Source: a virus. Taken from it: 33,170 nucleotides of DNA. The position numbers and the translations under genes are program-made. The DNA is taken from positions 1-33,170 of IMG/VR virus record IMGVR_UViG_3300034152_000094. One strand, written 5' to 3'. The notes below the pieces were generated by a model, which ran no database searches, was not told the DNA's origin, and was given only the letters and a program-made list of their open reading frames with translations. Position 1 is the stretch's first letter. The number at the start of each line of letters is the position of its first letter. Positions 24,477 to 30,914 of the stretch are shown piece after piece.

Positions 24477-24604
24477 GGTACACCTCCTCTGGACCCTACC
24501 AAAATGTGCATAATGTAACCTCGTGAGACTCCATACCGGTTAGCAATTGCTTGCTGTGTCATTCCATTTGCGTACAAATCAGGAATCGGTCTTTGTTTCT
24601 TCAT
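24413..24604 (-). CDS. Small helix-turn-helix protein
   Basis: The start chosen is ATG 24604, with AAGGAAG upstream; a much longer frame to 24835 runs antisense-like through the primase gene and is not credible. The 63-residue product contains 'IPDLYANGMTQQAIANRYGVSRGYIMHIL' (about 7-35), a clear helix-turn-helix of resolvase or sigma-region-4 type, followed by a basic tail. It may regulate this operon or assist the primase. It overlaps the primase end by 26 bases and the kinase start by 64 bases, which constrains its C-terminal tail. DNA binding is likely; the target is unknown. Confidence 0.7.
   Translation of the reverse strand: MKKQRPIPDLYANGMTQQAIANRYGVSRGYIMHILVGSRGGVPLSRLHSDTASVSAKILRRSS
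24474..24490 (-). promoter_or_regulatory. Strong ribosome site with ATT start (kinase gene)
   Basis: The - strand reads AGAGGAGGTG TACC ATT: GGAGG, six bases, ATT. The arrangement equals that of the ATC start at 21660-21675. The site lies inside the coding region of the small HTH gene. Confidence 0.7.
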
Positions 24605-27600
24605 TCTTAACTTCCTTGGGGAGCAATTGGTCCCCAACCAATTGTAGCGGTGGACTAGGTTCTGAGCCAGGCTGTAAAGGTTCCCATGCGATATTACCAA
24701 TGTAGAATTGACCTTGTTTCTCGTAGACGCGGCCTTTGGGAAATTGTTTAGGCATCCTTTTGCCAGTCCGAATCTTACCCCAGTCTTGCCGATATGCCGG
24801 ATCGAGCCAATCAGCGAACTTCTCGTAGAACTCACTCCACTTGATCAAACCGCCGTCGACGGGGAAGCAGTTCTCACGGATGAATATCTGCAAAAACGAC
24901 TCATTAGATATTGCAACCGCTTGCTTGATCTCGGTTTCAATAACCGGGACATTCAAACGATCAGACGGAGGCGGTACTTCCAGATTCAGAATCTCTGCGA
25001 GGAAGTCCGGTGCCTCTTTCTCCAACTGTGGGATCATATCCTTCTTCGGAATCAAGTCCACTGGATCAAGGGTCGGGACTTCGATCATTGTGATACGAGT
25101 ATCCGCACTGATGATCGGGCAGAAGTCAGGACTGTTAGCACAATGTACAAAGTGACAAGTATTCGTAACACTGTAAGGCGTCATACCCTTTTGGTGAATC
25201 TGAATCGTGGACGATGTTACCCAGTCTTTGATTCGCTCCTGAGCCTGTTTGTTCGTCCGTAAGTCCGTTTCTTCAATCACACCGATCACCGACCCTTCAA
25301 GCTCACCGTTGAATCCGCTGGGGTTAATGAGTGCGGAATCCGCACGCACAACACCGCAAGTCAAAAGCAGTGAGATCGCTTCGTGAAAGATCGACTTACC
25401 AGTACCCTGCTCTTCTGAGTAGAGGAACAAGTAAGGCAACGGCTGCTCGGGTTCCTGAAACAGGGAAGCTATCCAGCACTTCAAGTAGTCAGCACCTTTG
25501 AGGATACCATTCTGTTGACACCACTTGTGGTTCTCGATTGCTTCATCCAGGCCCCGACCGATGTGATTGAGGATCTTCATCCAAGTGGGATAGTCCAGTT
25601 TCTCAGTGATCTCTTTCGGGTGAAAACGTAGCTGTGCAGCATTCCGATTCCACATCCGACCGCCAATGAACTCTGGCTGGAACGGCTTGCAAACAACCGT
25701 CCAAGGCTTCGAGATTGCGGAGCCGAGAATCTGATCTACCTCTTTGCCTGAGCGACTGTGCGTACCACGTAGGAAGACTTTGATGTCATCCTTCTTCTTG
25801 AGACGCCATATGTCGTCGCCCTGGAGGGTCCATCCAGTAGTATAGTCCTGACCGTCGGCTTCCGTCACCAGATGCCGAATCATGTCGTCGTAGTTTGCGA
25901 CTTCCGTTTCAACGGGGGCAGCAGCCCGGATGTTAAGGAATTTCATCCAGGTCTTTTTACCCGGTAGCCAACCCTTCATATCGCCGCCGTCATCCCGATC
26001 ATCCTTATCGACTTCCACCATGAGGCGTCCATCTTTATGGATGCTTAATCGGGTCTTTCGGCCTTGGTACTTGGGGTCAAGTCCAATATCAGAGCCCAAA
26101 AGACTAGCAGCTTTATTCGCGGATTGAGCATCCATGAAGTTAAAGCCGCCCTTCTGATCTTCCACACCTTCCGTATGTCGAGCAGCAGTCTTCAAATCCG
26201 GATCAACGTTGTAGAAGCAACGCGTCCAGCCCTGACCATCTTGCTCCCACGGTTCTGCTTCCTGCACGCCCGGTGTGAATCTTCGGATCACCCATCCACC
26301 GTTCAAAAGAGGAAAGGCGAAGCAATTAGAAGTTACAATTCCACTAGCTAAAGTGAAATTATGGTGATAAGACACTGAGGGGCAATAAACATCTTCAATT
26401 CGTCCTTCATCCCAACCAACTGCTACAACAGTTGTTCCAGATTTGAATCGACGATCTTCGAGATTCTTTTCAAATCTTTCCCGCTGATCACTTCTGAAGA
26501 AGTGATCAGGTTCAAGGTTGTAAAGCTGAATTGTGAAACAATACTCTATTGATCCTTCTTTGAAATTAGTGTCTCGTTCCGATTCTCTGACCTCATTGCA
26601 ACGAAAACCAGCATAAATAGCTAAGTCCCTTATGTCTTTAAGATCATGATAATCAGATTGATACAAAGTCAACCTAGCACCATTCTCCTTCATACTACCA
26701 TCAGCACAGAGAAACCCTAGTACGAAACCTAGGGCATACTCCTGAGAACATTCGATAGGTAACTCTTTCCAATGTTCTGGAAGTTGCCGAAAATAGCGGC
26801 CATCAGTAGTTTCACTATAGTTCCCAAACTCCTCAAGAATCGGACGAAGGTCAATATCATTGCCGTGGAGCTTAACTTGACAGTTTGCTTTACGCTTTAA
26901 TAGGCCTGATTCTTCAATACGCCAACCGTCACCAAATACAAATCCATGAGCTACCCCCTCTAAATCAGGTTCCCCTAATTCAAAGCGAGCCATGAACGCG
27001 GTATCTCCACGACGACTATCAGCTTTAAGCTGACAAGTCATTTTACGAGGCCCAAATGGTTTGTCTGTGTTGTAATTGTAAGTCAACCAATAATGATTAT
27101 CAGTTGCCCACTCTATAGCTCCGTTTCCAAATCGAATTGGATAGGTCTTCCTGATTCCATGATGTTTAATCGGCACATCAATCCATTCAAAACCATCACC
27201 CGTCCAGACATACAATTCAGCATGTCCATCAGTGTCGTAAATCTCCTTCAGAGTACGCACCCCGGAACGTGTAATTACACGTGTATTCCCGCTCGCGCAG
27301 TTCCAATCTTGACCACGCTCCCGCCCTTTGGACACGGTCTCGAAGATTCCTTTGAAGTTCAACTCCTCATGGGCTTGCTTCAGGTCATAAGTATGCACAG
27401 TGAGCATCTTCGAGTCCTGGTCCCATGCCCATTGAGACTTATGTTCTTCAAGCCAACGAATTAACTTCTCGTGTTGCTTGTCAATTGGGATTGCTGATCG
27501 GCGTGACGTTACCTCGTCGAAAGCATCTTCGAGATTGCCATCGCCCTGGTCAACAACAAACTTCGGCTGGGGTCGGTTACGGCGACCACTGATGACCTGC

Positions 27601-28310
27601 ACATGATCTTCCCAGTTATTCGGAATATCTTGTAAGACACCGCCTTCTTTAATGAGCTTCAAACCTTCGGGAGCCTTGAGCAGCTTCCGATGCCACACCC
27701 ACATATTACCACCGCAAGCATCAACTTTGGAGTGGAAGTCAAAACCAGTGAGGGCAGACATTTTGCCAAGAATGGCACGTGCGAGTGCAGCGTGCTCGTT
27801 GTGGTTTGACGTGGGTACGTTAGGCAGGAACACGTAGAGGTGTAAGCCGCGGCCGCCTGTACTCTTTCGCACAGTCACCCAGTCGAGATCCCAGACTGCT
27901 TTCTGAACAGCAGCCAACTCAACATCAGTCAGCTTTTTCTCGTGTCGTTCGGAGTGGCCGATGATAGCATCGAAATCATACCCGACCCAAGCCGATTGTC
28001 GATCGGCCCAGTTCCAACCTGTCATGCCGATTCCTTCAGCGTGCATCTCAAGATCAAAACTTATCGGTCGGTCTTCATACTTTGGGTCAGTGTTGGCATT
28101 ATATGGGATTCTAAACGACTTCCACGTCTGCATCCCATCGCTCCATGCTTGCCACCTTCTACCCTTGAACTCTCCATCTACACGCTCGCCCCCGTCCTGG
28201 GCTACATTCACCTGACATTCCATGTCGTGATTGTACATCCCCGCGAGGTCCGCGTGCGTTTTGGCCTGAAGCAGATTCTTAATCGCTTCAGTCCTAGTCG
28301 GTCGTGCCAT
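24579..28310 (-). CDS. PrimPol-SF3 replicative primase-helicase containing an intein
   Basis: The 1243-residue precursor has an N-terminal primase-polymerase domain with 'GYDFD' (catalytic acids about 112-114) and 'STGGRGLHLYVFL' (His 157). The C-terminal SF3/D5-type helicase has Walker A 'EEQGTGKS' (966-973), Walker B 'IGVIEE' (about 1009-1014) and a sensor Asn segment 'CHFVHCANSPDF'. An intein occupies residues 338-662 and excision leaves 918 residues. The protein would prime and unwind phage DNA. The start is ATG 28310, because GGAGG plus six bases precedes it; an upstream ATG touches the GGAGG. It is the first gene of the - strand operon, behind a palindrome and a promoter motif. Confidence 0.9.
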   Translation of the reverse strand: MARPTRTEAIKNLLQAKTHADLAGMYNHDMECQVNVAQDGGERVDGEFKGRRWQAWSDGMQTWKSFRIPYNANTDPKYEDRPISFDLEMHAEGIGMTGWNWADRQSAWVGYDFDAIIGHSERHEKKLTDVELAAVQKAVWDLDWVTVRKSTGGRGLHLYVFLPNVPTSNHNEHAALARAILGKMSALTGFDFHSKVDACGGNMWVWHRKLLKAPEGLKLIKEGGVLQDIPNNWEDHVQVISGRRNRPQPKFVVDQGDGNLEDAFDEVTSRRSAIPIDKQHEKLIRWLEEHKSQWAWDQDSKMLTVHTYDLKQAHEELNFKGIFETVSKGRERGQDWNCASGNTRVITRSGVRTLKEIYDTDGHAELYVWTGDGFEWIDVPIKHHGIRKTYPIRFGNGAIEWATDNHYWLTYNYNTDKPFGPRKMTCQLKADSRRGDTAFMARFELGEPDLEGVAHGFVFGDGWRIEESGLLKRKANCQVKLHGNDIDLRPILEEFGNYSETTDGRYFRQLPEHWKELPIECSQEYALGFVLGFLCADGSMKENGARLTLYQSDYHDLKDIRDLAIYAGFRCNEVRESERDTNFKEGSIEYCFTIQLYNLEPDHFFRSDQRERFEKNLEDRRFKSGTTVVAVGWDEGRIEDVYCPSVSYHHNFTLASGIVTSNCFAFPLLNGGWVIRRFTPGVQEAEPWEQDGQGWTRCFYNVDPDLKTAARHTEGVEDQKGGFNFMDAQSANKAASLLGSDIGLDPKYQGRKTRLSIHKDGRLMVEVDKDDRDDGGDMKGWLPGKKTWMKFLNIRAAAPVETEVANYDDMIRHLVTEADGQDYTTGWTLQGDDIWRLKKKDDIKVFLRGTHSRSGKEVDQILGSAISKPWTVVCKPFQPEFIGGRMWNRNAAQLRFHPKEITEKLDYPTWMKILNHIGRGLDEAIENHKWCQQNGILKGADYLKCWIASLFQEPEQPLPYLFLYSEEQGTGKSIFHEAISLLLTCGVVRADSALINPSGFNGELEGSVIGVIEETDLRTNKQAQERIKDWVTSSTIQIHQKGMTPYSVTNTCHFVHCANSPDFCPIISADTRITMIEVPTLDPVDLIPKKDMIPQLEKEAPDFLAEILNLEVPPPSDRLNVPVIETEIKQAVAISNESFLQIFIRENCFPVDGGLIKWSEFYEKFADWLDPAYRQDWGKIRTGKRMPKQFPKGRVYEKQGQFYIGNIAWEPLQPGSEPSPPLQLVGDQLLPKEVKNEETKTDS
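26325..27299 (-). mobile_element. Intein with LAGLIDADG endonuclease in primase-helicase
   Basis: The 325-residue intein begins with Cys1 (CASGNTRVITRSG), has block B 'ATDNHYW' (T66, H69), two LAGLIDADG-type motifs ('AHGFVFGDG' about 118-126 and 'GFVLGFLCADG' about 191-201), and ends 'HHNFTLASGIVTSN' before Cys+1. These are the residues needed for splicing: Cys1, TxxH, terminal Asn and Cys+1. The penultimate residue is Ser instead of the usual His. Flanking exteins join as '...ERGQDWN/CFAFPLL...'. The segment is more AT-rich than the flanks. It sits between the PrimPol and helicase domains. Confidence 0.9.
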
Positions 28311-28322
28311 AAGCATCCTCCA

Positions 28323-28346
28323 AACATCGAATCCGGATTGGATGTT
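28323..28346. promoter_or_regulatory. 24-bp palindrome in primase leader (copy 1)
   Basis: AACATC-G-AATCCGGATT-G-GATGTT is a near-perfect dyad, with only the G/G pair mismatched. It lies immediately before the GGAGG ribosome site of the primase gene. The reverse complement equals copy 2 at 28782-28805 exactly. A dimeric repressor operator or an RNA hairpin limiting ribosome access are both possible. Confidence 0.65.
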
Positions 28347-28397
28347 TTGTTACAGCCAATACCATCCAGATAGTCTACCTATTTGATAGTAGCCCGT

Positions 28398-28412
28398 CAT
28401 TCTACCATAGTA
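28398..28412 (-). promoter_or_regulatory. Promoter-like motif for the replication operon
   Basis: The - strand reads TACTATGGTAGAATG, and the same 15 bases occur on the + strand at 28704-28718. Both copies have CCGGAC 15 bases before TACTAT. TACTAT or TAGAAT would serve as -10. Transcription would begin about 80 bases before the primase start. Confidence 0.6.
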
Positions 28413-28439
28413 TAGTTACATGTATTCGTCCGGGGAATT

Positions 28440-28615
28440 GTAACCTGTTGCGCCCGAACGGTTTACAGCTTACTTTACAACTGTAGGGATGGGTTAGCAC
28501 TATGTTTTTTAACAAAAGAGAAAGGAAAAACATAGGGCTAGGTAGTCCTCGCGGTTGTCATGTTTGCCGTAACCTGTTGCGAGCAAACAACTTAGGAAAA
28601 CCCGCGAATTGCGGG
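28440..28615. other. Repeat-bearing gap, candidate origin or partition region
   Basis: Between the divergent promoters lie two copies of GTAACCTGTTGCG (28440-28452 and 28569-28581), each able to form a stem with nearby bases, and a hairpin CCCGC-GAATT-GCGGG (28601-28615). A run TGTTTTTTAACA (28502-28513) lies between them. No convincing gene is present. Position beside the primase gene and the ParB gene makes an origin or a ParB-binding site possible, but the classical parS consensus is not seen. Confidence 0.35.
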
Positions 28616-28703
28616 CAGTTTGGCACGCCATTTGCTATACGCGGGCGCGTTCATTTTATTATTACAACCCGCACAAATTATGCCGGACAATTCCAGCGAA
28701 GTG

Positions 28704-28718
28704 TACTATGGTAGAATG
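28704..28718 (+). promoter_or_regulatory. Promoter-like motif facing the ParB genes
   Basis: TACTATGGTAGAATG is identical to the - strand copy at 28398-28412, and upstream CCGGACAA matches CCGGACGA at the same spacing. It points toward the ParB region. A folded leader follows directly. Confidence 0.6.
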
Positions 28719-28719
28719 T

Positions 28720-28809
28720 AGACCCAAGGGGTCTGTCATGTTGGGCGACGTATCTAGCTGGATGCTCCGGCTAGTGATCCCAACATCCAATCCGGATTCG
28801 ATGTTTTGC
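28720..28809 (+). promoter_or_regulatory. Folded leader with alternative hairpins and palindrome copy 2
   Basis: Three structures follow the promoter motif. AGACCC/GGGTCT (28720-28734) is a tight hairpin. ATGTTGGG (28738-28745) pairs with CCCAACAT (28779-28786) and encloses CTAGCTGG/CCGGCTAG (28754-28774). The 24-bp palindrome copy 2 (28782-28805) is followed by a short T run. The palindrome uses bases 28782-28786 that also belong to the ATGTTGGG stem, so the two folds exclude each other. This resembles an attenuator or riboswitch layout, though the palindrome could simply be an operator. Confidence 0.5.
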
Positions 28810-28830
28810 TCGATGCCGAATCCAACGCAT

Positions 28831-29010
28831 TTTGGAGCCGATTCAGAATCGCGTTCAACCACGAAAACAAGGAACCACATCTCGACAAGATTCAACCTAG
28901 CACCTAGAATCAAAACCAAATGGATTTGCACCTCGTACATAATGGATTGTCACATCTACTTAGATTCTGACCTAACGAGGTAAGATTCGGCATGAGCGAT
29001 AACGCTACCC
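28831..29010 (+). repeat. Direct repeat, copy 1 (180 bp), ending inside a truncated parB start
   Basis: The segment from TTTGGAGCCGATTCAG to GATAACGCTACCC matches 29590-29777 with about four substitutions and one 8-base gap. It contains the parB leader and the first parB codons. The start-to-start distance of the two copies is 759 bases. Confidence 0.9.
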
Positions 29011-29024
29011 CAGTGATGTCATGA
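28992..29024 (+). pseudogene. Truncated 5' end of the ParB gene
   Basis: ATG at 28992 begins MSDNAT like the intact ParB gene at 29759, then departs after 29010 and stops at TGA 29022-29024. It is the remnant left in repeat copy 1. If translated it would give a ten-residue peptide. Confidence 0.75.
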
Positions 29025-29150
29025 CATGTATTGGTGAGCCATTACACCCAAGCCAAGTCTGCACCTCGCGAAACGATACGAGTTGTCTTTGCCCTGAACG
29101 GGTGCAATTCTTGAGCACGAAATTAAGCTGATTGAGCAGGAGATTGAAAA

Positions 29151-29507
29151 ATGCGACTGAACGACGCGAAAACGAGTATGGACGGCAAGACGTTGCACGC
29201 CACCTTCGACGATGGGCGCGAGTGTGCGTTCCCCTATCCCATCCCGGCAAAGGTGCGTTCCGGTGGGCTTGCGGAATACGCCGAAGAGGTGCAGGCGTGG
29301 CTTGACCAGGGCAACAAGCCGGAACCGCTTATGACCGAGGCTGAGGCGGCTGCGAAGCGCAGAGCGGCGGAATATCTGGCTGCGGCGGAACGAGAACGCG
29401 AGAAAGCGGTACTCATCCGAGCGAAGGAACTGGCAACGGAAAAGGCGGACAGCGCCGCCGTGGCCGTTCTGGACGCGAGAATCAGCAAAATGGAAACTGA
29501 TGCTTGA
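29151..29507 (+). CDS. GC-rich foreign gene of unknown function in the repeat-flanked island
   Basis: The 118-residue protein has a beta-like N-terminus (MRLNDAKTSMDGKTLHATFDDG), which loosely recalls DUF2442-type domains, and an Ala/Glu/Arg-rich coiled coil from about residue 60. The ATG follows AGGAG at a normal distance. Base composition is clearly GC-richer than the flanking phage genes, with strong third-position G/C. Upstream, a frame ending at the TGA 29158-29160 reads 'GAILEHEIKLIEQEIEKCD', apparently the 3' end of another gene. Both suggest a fragment of another genome. Function is unknown. Confidence 0.65.
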   Translation: MRLNDAKTSMDGKTLHATFDDGRECAFPYPIPAKVRSGGLAEYAEEVQAWLDQGNKPEPLMTEAEAAAKRRAAEYLAAAEREREKAVLIRAKELATEKADSAAVAVLDARISKMETDA

Positions 29508-29531
29508 CTTTTGCTCAAATCCGTGTATACT
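29504..29531 (+). promoter_or_regulatory. Sigma-70-like promoter inside the island
   Basis: TTGACT (29504-29509) and TATACT (29526-29531) are separated by 16 bases. The expected start is just before the ATG at 29539, so the message would be almost leaderless. Confidence 0.6.
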
Positions 29532-29538
29532 TAACGAT

Positions 29539-29589
29539 ATGAGCAAGATTTACAGCATAAGTGAGTTCGCCAAGCGGGTTAATGTCTCG
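29539..29589 (+). pseudogene. N-terminal fragment of an IS607-type recombinase or MerR-like HTH gene
   Basis: The fragment reads MSKIYSISEFAKRVNVS, matching the start of the MerR-type HTH of IS607-family TnpA proteins, where 'VKTLQRWDREG' would follow. At exactly 29590 it meets repeat copy 2 and runs into unrelated sequence, stopping in the repeat. It is a truncated 5' end. Other MerR/excisionase-type HTH proteins begin similarly, so IS607 is probable but not certain. Confidence 0.6.
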
Positions 29590-29777
29590 TTTGAAGCCGA
29601 TTCAGAATCGCGTTCAACCCTGAAAACAAGGAACCACATCTCGACAAGATTCAAACTTACAACCTAGCACCTAGAACCAAAACCAAATGGATTTGCACCT
29701 CGTACATAATGGATTGTCACATCTACTTAGATTCTGACCTAACGAGGTAAGATTCGGCATGAGCGATAACGCTACCC
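29590..29777 (+). repeat. Direct repeat, copy 2 (188 bp), leading into intact ParB gene
   Basis: This copy matches 28831-29010, with an 8-base insertion near 29654-29661 and about four substitutions. It covers the leader and first codons of the functional gene. Confidence 0.9.
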
Positions 29778-30874
29778 AAGAAGCTGCCCAGCCCGTCGAA
29801 GGCATTTCGTCACTTCAAGAAGTTCCGTTGGCATCGATTCGCGAAAACCCTGTCGCGCTGCGGCAGGTGAATCGTAACACGGAACAGTATATGGAACTCG
29901 TTGACTCGATCCGCACCGAGGGCCTGTTAAACCCGATCGTGGTTCGCCCGATGAAAGATCCCGAGACGGACGAAGAGTTCTACGGACTTATCGACGGCCT
30001 GCACCGCTTCACTGCTGCTCAGGACGCCGGCCTGAAAACGATTCCTGCTCACGTTAAGAGCATGGAAGACGCCCAAGTCCTTGTTGCCCAAATCATTGGC
30101 AACATCCATCGCATTGAGACTCGACCCGTCGAATACTCGAAGCAACTCCAGAAGATTCTGGCTCAAGACCCGCTGCTCACAGCTTCGCAGTTGGCGAAGC
30201 AGCTTGGCAAGTCCACCACGTGGGTATCGGAACGCCTCGGTCTGTTGAAGATCGATGACAACATCAGTAAGCTCGTTGATGAGGGCAAGATCAACTTGTC
30301 CAACGCGTTCGTGCTGGCCAAGCTGCCGAAGGAAGAACAGGTCGCGTTCGTTGACCGAGCGATGACGATGACGCCTCAGGAATTCAGTGCCACGGTGCTG
30401 GAACGCAAGAAGGCGTTGGACAAAGCCCGCCGTGAAGGTCGTCAGGTCGCATCCGGCGAATTCGTCGCTCCCATCCACATGCGAAAGCTGAAGGAAGTCC
30501 GCGCCGAATTCGAGAAGCCTGAAGTTGGCCCGGCTCTGATCAGGGCCGGCAAGGTGAAGGACGTCGCCGAGGCGTTCGCTCTTGGTATTCAGTGGGTTCT
30601 GCATCAAGACCCGACGTCGGTCGAGGTCGCCAAGCAGAAGGACGAAGATCGGAAGCGCGAACAGCAAGAGAAGCGCGACTTGGCCAAGAACGCCAAGGCC
30701 AAGAAGAAGGCCGAGGAAGCCGCCGTCAAGGCAGCCCGATTGGCCCTCGAGTCCGAGCTTATCGAAGGCAACGCCGACGAAGCGAAAATCAAGGAAGAGT
30801 TGGCCAAGTTCGATGTGGCCAATGGTCTGAAAGACGGCAAGCCCGTCAAGAAGGACGAGAGCAAGGATGGCTAA
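29759..30874 (+). CDS. ParB/Spo0J-like DNA-binding protein
   Basis: The 371-residue protein has the ParB N-terminal domain with 'VPLASIRENP' (about 22-31), 'LVDSIRTEGLLNPIVVRP' (about 47-64), 'GLIDGLHRFTAAQDAG' (about 76-91) and 'IIGNIHRIETRPVEYSKQL' (about 111-129), which form the nucleotide-binding fold. 'SQLAKQLGKSTTWVSERLGLL' (about 142-162) is the helix-turn-helix. The C-terminal third is a Lys/Glu/Ala-rich coiled coil ending in KEELAKF. No ParA gene is in the window. The protein may act in phage DNA partition, transcription or protection. Its start codons are duplicated upstream. Confidence 0.88.
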   Translation: MSDNATQEAAQPVEGISSLQEVPLASIRENPVALRQVNRNTEQYMELVDSIRTEGLLNPIVVRPMKDPETDEEFYGLIDGLHRFTAAQDAGLKTIPAHVKSMEDAQVLVAQIIGNIHRIETRPVEYSKQLQKILAQDPLLTASQLAKQLGKSTTWVSERLGLLKIDDNISKLVDEGKINLSNAFVLAKLPKEEQVAFVDRAMTMTPQEFSATVLERKKALDKARREGRQVASGEFVAPIHMRKLKEVRAEFEKPEVGPALIRAGKVKDVAEAFALGIQWVLHQDPTSVEVAKQKDEDRKREQQEKRDLAKNAKAKKKAEEAAVKAARLALESELIEGNADEAKIKEELAKFDVANGLKDGKPVKKDESKDG

Positions 30875-30914
30875 CCCGTAACTTTCAATTCCACATCTCA
30901 GAGAACCAAGTAAC

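Noticed and set aside
24605-24835. N-terminal extension of the HTH frame upstream of ATG 24604
   Set aside because: It runs in another frame of the primase-helicase coding region, on the same strand, and has no coding character or ribosome site of its own.
28502-28714. 70-residue ORF with a CxxC pair in the divergent control region
   Set aside because: It has a weak ribosome site and no family, lies between the opposing promoter motifs and overlaps the + strand promoter motif. Coding is possible but unsupported.
28609-28983. 124-residue ORF through the leader and repeat copy 1
   Set aside because: It runs across the promoter motif, the structured leader and the repeat, and has biased composition without a ribosome site.
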